A DNA stretch of 64,000 bases from CAINVV01 sp963663005 (GTDB taxonomy: Bacteria; Bacteroidota; Bacteroidia; Bacteroidales; Prolixibacteraceae), in contig CAXXHH010000010.1 in the NCBI GenBank assembly GCA_963663005.2, positions 310,001 to 374,000 of the forward strand, written 5' to 3'. Under the pieces are notes generated by a model. That model did no database searches and was not told where the DNA came from. It saw only the letters and a list, made by a program, of their open reading frames with translations. A program made the translations under genes and the position numbers. Positions 36,685 to 45,700 of the stretch are shown piece after piece. Position 1 is the stretch's first letter. Each line of letters starts with the position of its first letter.

Positions 36685-37125
36685 TCATTGAATTTCGATT
36701 GCTCTGGCTGGCTTTGGTTTCAATTCGTCCCTTTTTGGAAGGGTCAGTAACAGAATACCATCCTTGTAACTGGCCTGAATCTGATCACCGTCGATGGTCT
36801 CTACCGGAACGTTGAAAAGTCTGCGGAATGAACGATAGCAGAACTCTTTGCGTGAATAACGGTCGTTCGATTCGTTCTTTTCTTCCTCAACCTCGGCCGA
36901 AACGGTCAATCGATTTCGATCCAAATCGATTTTGAAATCTTCCTTTTTCATACCGGGAGCAGCAACCTCAATCTGAATACGATTTTCATCCTCAGAGATG
37001 TTTACTGCTGGCAGCGTGGTGTTATCTGCCGAAAATCCGGTGTTGTTCCAATCCAATAATTCCCTGCCAAACAGGTTGTTAAATAATGTTGGATAGAGTC
37101 TTTCTGAGCTTCTGATAATTGTCAT
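36685..37125 (-). CDS. Small heat-shock protein (Hsp20/alpha-crystallin)
   Basis: 146 residues. ATP-independent holdase that binds unfolding proteins. The alpha-crystallin core runs from about 40 to 135 (IQIEVAAPGMKKEDFKIDLD; FCYRSFRRLFNVPVE; YKDGILLLTLPKR), with the hallmark A-x-x-x-G-I/L-L replaced by SYKDGILLLTLP. Two short GTCA/TGACA-type elements lie upstream at 37276-37323 and may be its heat-shock control sites. Confidence 0.93.
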   Translation of the reverse strand: MTIIRSSERLYPTLFNNLFGRELLDWNNTGFSADNTTLPAVNISEDENRIQIEVAAPGMKKEDFKIDLDRNRLTVSAEVEEEKNESNDRYSRKEFCYRSFRRLFNVPVETIDGDQIQASYKDGILLLTLPKRDELKPKPARAIEIQ

Positions 37126-37420
37126 TTTTAATTCCTCCTATTTTTTAGTTTTACAAATTAGTGATGTATTTATTCTTGCAATACATTACCCATTATTCAA
37201 TCAGCGTGCCAAACGAAGGGAAAAAAATGCATCAGATTCATAATCAAAACAATACAATTCCAGGATAAAAACGAATGGACAAAATGACAATTTTAGGTTT
37301 AAAAAACGCTGTCAAAAAGTCATAATCACTTCATTTACATGTAAATATGTCATGATTTTCTCAAATACTCCTGAAAAGCGATTGATTTGTAAACCTCCAA
37401 AATAAATTTTATATTTGAAG
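37126..37420. other. Intergenic region upstream of hsp20
   Basis: Holds two related elements, TGGACAAAATGACAA (37276-37290) and CTGTCAAAAAGTCAT (37309-37323), each made of GACA/GTCA half-sites. No TTTG/TAnnTTTG pair was found for hsp20. Otherwise empty. Confidence 0.4.
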
Positions 37421-37429
37421 TATAATCTC

Positions 37430-37500
37430 ACATCTCAAGTCTATTATCTTATATCATTAGTCTATTATCTTAAGTCTCATATCTCAAAACTTATATCTCC
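37430..37500. repeat. Imperfect intergenic repeat (ATATCTCAAGTCT family)
   Basis: Consists of degenerate copies of TCTCATATCTCAAGTCTATTAT-like units, an AT-rich phased stretch. The same words recur as an inverted repeat at 63649-63726, so the element is a dispersed family in this genome. Confidence 0.55.
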
Positions 37501-37506
37501 TTCACT

Positions 37507-37767
37507 ATGCTTCCAAAATTTTTATTGGCCGACAATTCACAAGTACTACCAGACACGATTTTCATCATCCACACCGAACAGCCAAGATTCATCGTTGGAT
37601 GCGATCTTGAGGGATTTAACGTAGACCAGGAGATACACTGGATTGACGAAGAGCCTGAAAGTGCAGATCTGAAAGCCGAATTGCTTGAACAAGCTGAAGA
37701 GTTTATGGAGCTTGAACTGGATTATGAAGATGAACTGGATAAACTGGACGAAGAGTCTGAAAATTAA
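37507..37767 (+). CDS. Conserved acidic small protein of unknown function (86 aa)
   Basis: Not recognised functionally. No signal peptide or membrane helix. The N-terminal half is compact (PKFLLADNSQVLPDTIFIIH; PRFIVGCDLEGF) and the C-terminal half is an acidic helix (EEFMELELDYEDELDKLDEE). It lies 27 nt upstream of a PspC-domain gene and is probably co-transcribed with it. Confidence 0.7.
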   Translation: MLPKFLLADNSQVLPDTIFIIHTEQPRFIVGCDLEGFNVDQEIHWIDEEPESADLKAELLEQAEEFMELELDYEDELDKLDEESEN

Positions 37768-37794
37768 TAGTACTCATTTCACAACCTTTAAATT

Positions 37795-38004
37795 ATGGAA
37801 ACGATGGAACCCGATGCTCCTAAAAGATTAAAACGTTCCAATGTCGACAAAATGTTGGCCGGTATATGTGGCGGACTTGCAAAATATTTTGACCTGGATG
37901 CTACATTAATCAGATTGGCTTTCGCTTTTGCGGCAATCTTTGCCGGTTCAGGTGTATTGATCTATCTTGTGATGTGGATCATTGTTCCAAAAGAAAATTT
38001 TTAA
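37795..38004 (+). CDS. PspC-domain small membrane protein
   Basis: 69 residues. RLKRSNVDKMLAGICGGLAKYF is the PspC signature; a single membrane helix follows (about 42-62) and the protein ends WIIVPKENF. PspC domains regulate phage-shock or envelope-stress responses with other Psp proteins, none of which are adjacent here. Confidence 0.92.
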   Translation: METMEPDAPKRLKRSNVDKMLAGICGGLAKYFDLDATLIRLAFAFAAIFAGSGVLIYLVMWIIVPKENF

Positions 38005-38011
38005 CCAACTT

Positions 38012-38935
38012 ATGCAAAGAAGAAATTTCATTCAGAAGTCTGCAGCCGTTGCTGCATTCGCAGGAATTAGTCATGGTGTTTTTGGTCTCAATACTCCAGA
38101 GGATGTTAAGCCATCCAATAGCGCCTTTTTCAAATTAAGATATGCGCCAGGTTTTGGCACCTTCAATGAGCTTGCCGGTAAAGACCCGATTGATCAGATT
38201 AAATTCTGCAACGATCAGGGGTTCAGGGCTATGTTTGACAACGGATTCATGAGTAAAACTCCGGAACTCCAGGAACAGATTGTCAATGAAATTGCAAGAT
38301 TAAACATGAAGCTGGGTCCGTTCGTTTTGTATGCCGATTTCACCAAGGAATCCATGGTACTGAAAGACAATGAAATTCGGCAGATGTTAGTTGACAAGGT
38401 AAAAGCGGGCGTTGAAGTATGTAAACGCGGCGGACTGAAATGGGCTTTAATGGTACCTGGGAGATACAACGAACATATGAATTGGGGTTTTCAGACGGCA
38501 AATGTTATTGATATCATGCGGGAACTAAGTGATATCGCGTTGCAAGGAGGTATGACCATCGTACTCGAGCCGCTAAACAAGCGCGACCATCCGGGTCTTT
38601 TTTTGACGGATATGCCACAATCTTACGCAATTTGCAGGGGAGTTAACAGTCCGGCCTGCAAGATCGTAGATGACCTGTACCACCAGCAGATTACAGAGGG
38701 CAACCTGATTCCGAATATTGAGTCTTGCTGGAGTGAGATCGCTGCATTTCACCTGGGCGACAATCCCGGCAGGAAAGAACCGGGCACTGGCGAGATTAAT
38801 TTCAACAACGTCTTCAAATACATCCTCAGTAAAGGTTATGATGATGTTCTGTGCATGGAGCACGGGAGGAGTATTAAGGGCAAAGAGGGCGAACTTGCAT
38901 TGATTGAGGCCTATCGAAAGGCAGACAATTTTTAG
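38012..38935 (+). CDS. Tat-exported TIM-barrel protein, hydroxypyruvate-isomerase-like
   Basis: 307 residues from ATG 38012, chosen because it opens MQRRNFIQKSAAVAAFAG, a twin-arginine signal. An upstream in-frame ATG at 37982 would overlap pspC. The barrel carries the metal ligands of the xylose-isomerase-like fold (FVLYADF; IVLEPLNKRDHPG; IVDDLYHQQITEGN; AAFHLGDNPGRKEPGTGEI). The EPLNKRDHPG and GDNPGR patterns fit hydroxypyruvate isomerases. Physiological substrate in the periplasm is not known. Confidence 0.88.
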   Translation: MQRRNFIQKSAAVAAFAGISHGVFGLNTPEDVKPSNSAFFKLRYAPGFGTFNELAGKDPIDQIKFCNDQGFRAMFDNGFMSKTPELQEQIVNEIARLNMKLGPFVLYADFTKESMVLKDNEIRQMLVDKVKAGVEVCKRGGLKWALMVPGRYNEHMNWGFQTANVIDIMRELSDIALQGGMTIVLEPLNKRDHPGLFLTDMPQSYAICRGVNSPACKIVDDLYHQQITEGNLIPNIESCWSEIAAFHLGDNPGRKEPGTGEINFNNVFKYILSKGYDDVLCMEHGRSIKGKEGELALIEAYRKADNF

Positions 38936-38936
38936 T

Positions 38937-38981
38937 CAAAAAAAAGACCGTCGCAAACTAGTTGAGACGGTCTCTTTTTTT
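38937..38981. terminator. Bidirectional intrinsic terminator
   Basis: AGACCGTC (38945-38952) and GACGGTCT (38966-38973) form a stem with a 13-nt loop. It is bounded by an A-tract on the left and a T-tract on the right, so it works for the TIM-barrel gene and for the gene on the other strand. Confidence 0.8.
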
Positions 38982-38994
38982 AACGGTGGACTGC

Positions 38995-39234
38995 TTATTT
39001 CGCAGCAGGTTTTTTAGCAGCAGCTTTTTTCACTGGAGCAGCCTCTTTCTTTTCAGGAGCGGCAGCGGGTTTCGCAGTAGCGGCAGCAGCAGGAGCAGCA
39101 GCAGCTGGTTTTGCTGCAGGTTTCGCAGCTTCTTTCTTAGCAGGAGCTTTCTTAACTTCTGGTTTTGTTTGAGCACTTAAAGAAACTACACCCATGATAA
39201 GCACGAAGCTTACTAACATAACTAATTTTTTCAT
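38995..39234 (-). CDS. Secreted Ala/Lys/Pro-rich low-complexity protein
   Basis: 79 residues from ATG 39234. A signal peptide MKKLVMLVSFVLIMGVVSLSA is followed by a tail made almost only of Ala, Lys, Pro and Glu (AKKEAAKPAAKPAAAAPAAA and similar), net strongly positive. It resembles histone-H1-like or cell-wall-binding tails. No folded domain. Start further upstream would give a weak N-terminus and is rejected. Function unknown. Confidence 0.72.
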   Translation of the reverse strand: MKKLVMLVSFVLIMGVVSLSAQTKPEVKKAPAKKEAAKPAAKPAAAAPAAAATAKPAAAPEKKEAAPVKKAAAKKPAAK

Positions 39235-39319
39235 TTTCAATATTTTTATAAATGTTTTACAAGTCAAAAGTAGGGCCACGATTATGAAGAATTCGTGAAG
39301 AATCAGGAAAAATGAAAAA

Positions 39320-40651
39320 TTAATCAATCTTTTTTTGAAGAAAGCAGAGTTTAAACCGGGAGCCCACACCTAAAGCTGAGGTCACTTCAATTTTCACATC
39401 ATGAAAAGCGGCAATACTACTTACTATTGACAAACCCAACCCCTGCCCTTCTCCCGTACCATCATCAATCCGCTTGAAGCGGTTAAATATTAAATGAAGA
39501 TTCGAGGGGTCAATTCCAATCCCATTGTCCTCTACTTCGATAATTGAGCAGTTATCCTTGAAGTAATGTGAAATACTTACAGTCCCATTTTCGCGATTGT
39601 ACTTGATTGCGTTGCTCACAAGATTGAATAACAGGATGTAGATCAAATATTTATTTACATCCTTCAACACAATTGATGCTGAAACCTTATTCTGGATGGC
39701 GATATTCTGCATCATGGCACGCTCTTCAATATTCGAGATGATCTCTCCGACAAGATCGTGTAAATTAATTGTATCGGTTTTGGCATATTGATCATTCTCA
39801 ATTCTGGAAATCAGCAGCAATGCCTTTATAATGTGTTGCAGCCGAATCAATTGCTTTTGCTGGTCTAAAATCATGTCGACAGTTTTTGATGGCAATTTGC
39901 CCGAAACCAGCAGATTATCTAATTTTGATTGCATCACAGAAATTGGTGTAAATAATTCATGTGATACATCGCCGATGAATTTTTTTTGGTTCTTCAGAAT
40001 ATCATTTACCTTGTGCATCAGCTCATTGATTGTCATATTCAGGTAGACGAAATCGGAGGTTGTAGAGTCCAGTTCCGTGTAATTAAATGTTTCCGGATTA
40101 ACCACCGTTTTCAGTTTTGGGATAATCATTTGATTTAACGGATGAAGCAGGTATTTGAATATCACCAGGTCGAAAAGAATGGTTATTATCAGGACAATCA
40201 ATATTATGGACAGGGAAATATTTTTTAAGGTTCGATCCAGATTAGAAATCATCTGAATATTCTTTCCAATCTCGAGGGAGTATAATTTTGAGTCGACTTC
40301 AAAATTGTAGTTCAAAATTCTGTAGTCAAATTCCTCGTCCTCGATTATTCTGGCTTCCTGAGAGAAGCCCAGCTCCTCTGCTTTTCCATCCGTATCCAAC
40401 GTAATGGAAATGAACTCGTCTTTCAGAATATTGTAACTCGCAAATGCGCTGTCCTGTTCCGCATTGAGGTAATTCTTAATTCCAATTTTGCGGACAATCG
40501 ACATCGTTTTGTCTTTCATTTTCAGCAAATCTTTGTCGGTATGGCGTCGCGCAATTGTATCGATCAACTGTTCCACCAGCAGGAACAAGATCAGAAATAT
40601 GACGATTTTCGAAATAGCACCAATGAAAGCGAGCTTTAATTCCAGCCTCAT
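39320..40651 (-). CDS. Membrane sensor histidine kinase
   Basis: 443 residues from ATG 40651. Helix 1 (about 8-30) and helix 2 (about 146-167) enclose a periplasmic sensor of about 115 residues. H231 lies in GDVSHELFTPISVMQSK (note F where R is usual). N-box LVSNAIKYNREN, D-box VEDNGIGID and G-box GEGQGLGLSIVSSI are intact. The likely partner regulator is divergent at 40777, 125 nt away, which is unusual. Confidence 0.88.
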   Translation of the reverse strand: MRLELKLAFIGAISKIVIFLILFLLVEQLIDTIARRHTDKDLLKMKDKTMSIVRKIGIKNYLNAEQDSAFASYNILKDEFISITLDTDGKAEELGFSQEARIIEDEEFDYRILNYNFEVDSKLYSLEIGKNIQMISNLDRTLKNISLSIILIVLIITILFDLVIFKYLLHPLNQMIIPKLKTVVNPETFNYTELDSTTSDFVYLNMTINELMHKVNDILKNQKKFIGDVSHELFTPISVMQSKLDNLLVSGKLPSKTVDMILDQQKQLIRLQHIIKALLLISRIENDQYAKTDTINLHDLVGEIISNIEERAMMQNIAIQNKVSASIVLKDVNKYLIYILLFNLVSNAIKYNRENGTVSISHYFKDNCSIIEVEDNGIGIDPSNLHLIFNRFKRIDDGTGEGQGLGLSIVSSIAAFHDVKIEVTSALGVGSRFKLCFLQKKID

Positions 40652-40776
40652 ACAACGAATATTTAAACCTATTTTTGTATTGAACAAGATATTGATAATT
40701 TCGGTTTGTTATTTTTTCGTCTTTTAAAAAATTTGCACCCCATGGAAAAGAAAAGGGGTTCACTTATATTTGTTTA

Positions 40777-41451
40777 ATGAACATACTAATTGTTGAAGAT
40801 GAGATTCCGCTATCCGGAGAAATTCGCCGGTTTCTGGATAAGGAGGGTTTCAAATGCGATGAAGCCCACACGGGAAGGATTGCTTCTGATAAAATTTTTT
40901 CGAATGAGTATGATTTAATTCTACTCGATCTTGGCTTGCCGGATTACGAAGGAATCGATTTGCTGAAGGAAGCCATGAAAAATAAAAGTACAGCTTCTGT
41001 TATTATTCTTTCTGCCCGCACCGCCATCGAAGACAGAATCAAAGGCCTCGATCTCGGCGCTGACGATTATCTTTCCAAACCCTTTTCACTCATAGAACTC
41101 AAATCCCGCATCCTGGCTGTCACCAGGAGAAAACATGGACTTAAGGGAAATATCATTCGGGTTCACGGTCTCGAAGTAGATCTCGATAAGCGGAAAGTTT
41201 TCTTTCAGGACAGTGAGATTTTGCTCACGAAGAAAGAGTACGACATCTTTAGCTTTCTAATTTTGAACAAGAACAAAGTGGCAACCAGGTTACAGATCTC
41301 CGAACATATCTGGGGAGACATATTTGAAGAGAACTATAATTCTAATTACATCGACGTCCACATAAAAAATCTCCGCAAGAAACTGGCTGAATACATCGAG
41401 GGAGATTTTTTGGAAACAGTACGCGGTATCGGCTTTCAGTTTAACGGATAG
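40777..41451 (+). CDS. OmpR-family response regulator
   Basis: 224 residues. Receiver with VEDE, phospho-acceptor D51 (LILLDLGLPDYEG) and YLSKPF lysine; winged helix ending LETVRGIGFQFNG. A TATATTTG box lies at 40765-40772, only 5 nt before the ATG, so a leaderless transcript is possible. It converges on the metal-efflux adaptor gene (7 nt apart), and efflux genes are candidate targets by position. Confidence 0.92.
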   Translation: MNILIVEDEIPLSGEIRRFLDKEGFKCDEAHTGRIASDKIFSNEYDLILLDLGLPDYEGIDLLKEAMKNKSTASVIILSARTAIEDRIKGLDLGADDYLSKPFSLIELKSRILAVTRRKHGLKGNIIRVHGLEVDLDKRKVFFQDSEILLTKKEYDIFSFLILNKNKVATRLQISEHIWGDIFEENYNSNYIDVHIKNLRKKLAEYIEGDFLETVRGIGFQFNG

Positions 41452-41458
41452 GAAGCTT

Positions 41459-42643
41459 TCAGCAAGCCATTTCCCCGGCGTTCTTTTTCGCCGACAAAAG
41501 TGTGTATGCTCCCTTTATTACAACTTTAGCTGTCTCAATACTGAATCCTTCTGGCAGAATGATCTCTGTATAACCTCCGTCAGTAACGCCTTTCTTTACC
41601 TCAATGATTTTATATTCGGTAAAAGGCTTTCCCCCTTCTTCTTTGTTTTTGTCGAAAATGAAAATATAGTCCTTGTCGTCAAAGCTGACGATGGCTTCAG
41701 ACGGCAACGCGGTTACCAGATCACCGGAAGTCTCGATTATCGCATTGACATACATTCCCGGCAATACATTTTTGCAGATACCCGTGACACCGGCAAATAC
41801 CTTGTAGGTCTTGTCGGCATTGACAGACTGACCCGTCTGAGTGATAATTGCCTCATGTTGCTCCGTTTCGTTGTTGATGAAAAACCGAATTTTCTGATCC
41901 TTTGCCACTTTATTTGCATCCTTTTCAAAGAGCGTGAGTTCAAGGAAGAGCTTGTCGTTGTTGACAATTTTAAACATCACATCAGTTGGAGTGACATATT
42001 TACCCAGATTAACATTCACAGCTTCCACGTATCCGGAAATGGGTGAAACCAACGAGATAGACCTGCTGATGTTGTCTTCCCGAAGGTCGTCAGGATTGAT
42101 ACTGATAAGCACCAACTTCTGTTTCAGAGCATTAACCATCGTTTTCAGATTTTTGTATTCTGCCGTTACTTGCTGAACATTTTGTTCTGAATACACATCA
42201 TCTTTGTAAAGCTGGCTGTGGCGTTTGTACTCGGCCTCAGCGTATTCGAGCTTATTTTTTGCCTCCAGATAGTTCTGTTGAATATCTACAAATTCCTGAT
42301 TCTCAATCACTATCAAAACCTGCCCTTTGCGTACCGAATTCCCTGGCATCAAGCTGGTACTCTTTACAAAACCACTCATAGGGGCACAGATGGTTGCAAG
42401 GTTTTGTGGCGCGGCATTGACTATCCCATTTACTTTTAAGGTGCCACTTACAGTTCGTTTCCCGATAACGCCCAGTTGAATGTCGGCCAATTTGATCTGG
42501 TCGGCACGCATTTCAACGATATCTTCCGGAATTACCTCAACGGATTTTTCCTCCGGTGCAGCTTTTTTACCAGTTCCACACGAGAAAGTTATAGTGCAGA
42601 ACAGGATTGAACTCAGAATAAGTATTAAAGAATATTTTGACAT
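41459..42643 (-). CDS. Efflux RND periplasmic adaptor (membrane-fusion lipoprotein)
   Basis: 394 residues from ATG 42643, which gives a lipoprotein signal MSKYSLILILSSILFCTITFSC with lipobox FS-C. Upstream in-frame ATGs exist at 42667 and 42700. The barrel-sandwich segments (NLATICAPMSGFVKS; VRKGQVLIVIENQEF; SPISGYVEAVNVNLGKYV) and the coiled-coil hairpin (IQQNYLEAKNKLEYAEAEYKR, partly) mark the CusB/CzcB group. It links the inner-membrane pump to the outer-membrane channel. The pump gene lies just upstream (12 nt before the first possible start). Confidence 0.92.
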   Translation of the reverse strand: MSKYSLILILSSILFCTITFSCGTGKKAAPEEKSVEVIPEDIVEMRADQIKLADIQLGVIGKRTVSGTLKVNGIVNAAPQNLATICAPMSGFVKSTSLMPGNSVRKGQVLIVIENQEFVDIQQNYLEAKNKLEYAEAEYKRHSQLYKDDVYSEQNVQQVTAEYKNLKTMVNALKQKLVLISINPDDLREDNISRSISLVSPISGYVEAVNVNLGKYVTPTDVMFKIVNNDKLFLELTLFEKDANKVAKDQKIRFFINNETEQHEAIITQTGQSVNADKTYKVFAGVTGICKNVLPGMYVNAIIETSGDLVTALPSEAIVSFDDKDYIFIFDKNKEEGGKPFTEYKIIEVKKGVTDGGYTEIILPEGFSIETAKVVIKGAYTLLSAKKNAGEMAC

Positions 42644-42711
42644 GACTTCAATTTTCAAATTTTTCATAGGATGTTCATTATATTTATTAACCACCGACAT
42701 ATGCTGATAGT

Positions 42712-45700
42712 TTAGAAAATTTTTCCAGTAGTGAACTCGATAGCAATAATGGTTTGATTGTAATCGTTAAGGGCATCCAGGTAACCCTGCTTGATACTCA
42801 ATGCGCGACTGAGGCTCAGAACATAATTAAGATAATCCAACGCCCCGACTTTATAACTCCGGACAGACTGGTCAATAATTAGGCCAGCTTCGGGTACTGC
42901 CTGCTTTTCGTAATACTCCACACTGGCACGATATTTCTCAAATTCATCCAAAAGAGACTGGTATTTCCCTTCCAGGGATTTAGCGTAACCACCGGCATTA
43001 GCTTGTGCAACCTTTTCCTGAATTTTTGCAGCTTTTATTTTGGAAGCATATGGCGTAAACCATAACGGAAAGGCTATGCCGGCCTGGATTCCATTAAAGC
43101 GATCTCCTGCCCCAAAGGTACGTGGAACTCCGTTTACCTCCTGGGTACCCTGCATCGTCTGGCTGAAGTATCCAACCGTAAAATCGGGCAAAGCTTTACT
43201 CTGTTCCAATTTCTTTTCAAGCCTGACAATTTCCACTTGTTGCCTTATTTGACCGAGGGATGGATTTTCCTGCAAAACGGAGCTATCCGTTGTCGGAATG
43301 AAATCAATTCTGCGCAACGTTGTATCTGCCAAACTGATCTGCTGACCAGTATTCAGGAGGGTCTTCAACTCCCGGTTCAGAATGCCGATATCCGCGCTGA
43401 TTTGCTGCAATTGATTCTTTATCTCCAGACTTTGTGAACGCGCGGTGATCATTTCGAGGCGGTTCGTTTCACCTAACTTAGCCCGGAGTTCGGCTGCCCT
43501 TCTGAATCCCGAGTATAGACTATCCTGGTACAACCACAGGTGATATTTCGAATTAAGATAAGCTAACTGCCAGTACACTTGCTTTACCTGAGTTGCAATT
43601 TCAATTTGTGATGCTTTAAGTTGAAATTCGCCGTCTTTGATATTTGCGTTCGCCAATTTTCGTTGATTGACATAAACAGAAGGCGAGGCAAACGATTGAG
43701 AAACAGAAAAACTATTGTCTTTTGTGTAGGAGTTAACCTGTCCATACTGACCCTCCACAGAAATTTTCGGGATATCCCACGAAGCGCCCTTCAGCGCTCT
43801 TTTAGCATCAAGCGAATAGGCATTCGCCCTGACAGAAAGGTTACTGTCCAACGCCATTTGGATCGCATCCTTTAGCGTAAGGTGAGTCGGCCTTTGAGCC
43901 CGGGCACTGTTTAACACAGCTGTTCCAAGAGTCAAAAATATCCCGATACCGATTATGGCTGCAGTATTCTTGTTTGGCAAAAGCCGAATTCTCTTCGTCG
44001 AAAACAGAACATAAAACACCGGAAGAACCACCAAAGTCAGAAGAGTGGCTGTAATCAATCCGCCAATGACCACGGTTGCCAGTGGTTTCTGAACTTCCGC
44101 GCCGGCAGAATTTGATAGCGCCATCGGCAGAAATCCGAGCGAAGCAACGGCAGCGGTGATGATAACGGGTCTCAGACGGGTTTGTAATCCCTTCAATACC
44201 CTTTCAGTAACATCCGTTATTCCTTCCTTCTCCAATCGGTTGAATTCGGCGATCAACACGATTCCGTTTAGAACGGCCACACCAAAAAGGGCGATAAACC
44301 CTACTCCTGCCGAAATGGAGAAGTTCATATCACGAAGCCAGAGGGCAATAACACCACCAATTGCCGACATCGGAACCGCTGAGAAAATTAGGAATGTCTG
44401 ACTGACTGAATTAAACGTAAAGAACAACAGAACAAAGATCAGTAACAACGCTACAGGCACCGCTATGGACAATCTTTCTTTGGCCGCTTCCAGGTTTTTA
44501 AACTGTCCTCCGTAAGAAACGTAATATCCTGTCGGAAGCTTTACCTGCTGGTCTATTTTTGCTGTAACATCATTAATTACGCTCTCTACATCTCTGCCGC
44601 GAACGTTGAACCCAACGGTAATCCGCCGTGTCGCATTTTCTCTTGAAACCTGTGCCGGACCAGACCGGATGGAGATATCCGCCACCTGTTCGAATGGAAT
44701 TTGTTCGCCGTTAGGCAGTGTCACCGATAGATTTTTTACATCATCCAGGCTTTGCCTGAAATCCTTATCCAGCCTAACAATCAATCCGAAGCGCTTTTCC
44801 CCGTCATAAACAACCCCTGCCTGACTACCGGCAAATGCTGCCCTCAGAACCCGATTGGCATCACCCACCGTAAGACCATATTGAGCCAGTCGGTCGCGGT
44901 TATAGTCGACCTGTACCTGCGCCAACCCGGTGACCTTTTCGACGTTAATATCCTCGACACCACCAATCTGTTGGATGATTTTCTCAACAGCAGCGGCCTT
45001 GTCAGCAAGAATTGTCAGGTCGTCTCCAAAAATTTTGACGGCGATGTCCTGCTTCGAACCCGAAAGCAATTCGTTAAACCGCATTTGTATAGGCTGTTGA
45101 AACTCAAATTTCACACCAGCCAACGGTATCAGCGCCTCCTCCATTTTTGCTACGAGCTCTTCGCGTGTTGATGCAGAAGTCCACTCACTCTTGGCTTTCA
45201 GGGTGATAATATAATCACCAGTTTCCATAGGTGTCGGATCGGTTGGAATTTCACCTGCTCCAATTTTGCAAACGGTATGAATTATCTCCGGAAAATTTGC
45301 CAACAGAATCTTATTAGCCTTCTCTACCATTTCCACAGTATTGGAAAGTGAGCCTCCCTGAAGCGTCATGACTCCAGCGGCCAAATCGCCCTCTTCAAGC
45401 TGAGGAATGAATTCACCTCCCAGACTACTGAACAGAAACAGACTGGAGATAAACAATACAATCGCAGAAACGGAAACCACTATTTTGAGCTTAAGTGCAT
45501 AGAGTATAACCGGATTGAATGCTTTGTGCAGGCGATCCATCAATCTGTCAGAGAAGGAACGTTTGTGTTCTGTCTTTTTACTCAGAAACAAGGCGGATGC
45601 CATCGGAACATAGGTAAGAGAAAGAATGGTAGCCCCCAGCAGAGCGAAAGCCACGACCTGCGCCATTGGACGGAACATTTTCCCTTCAATTCCCACCAGA

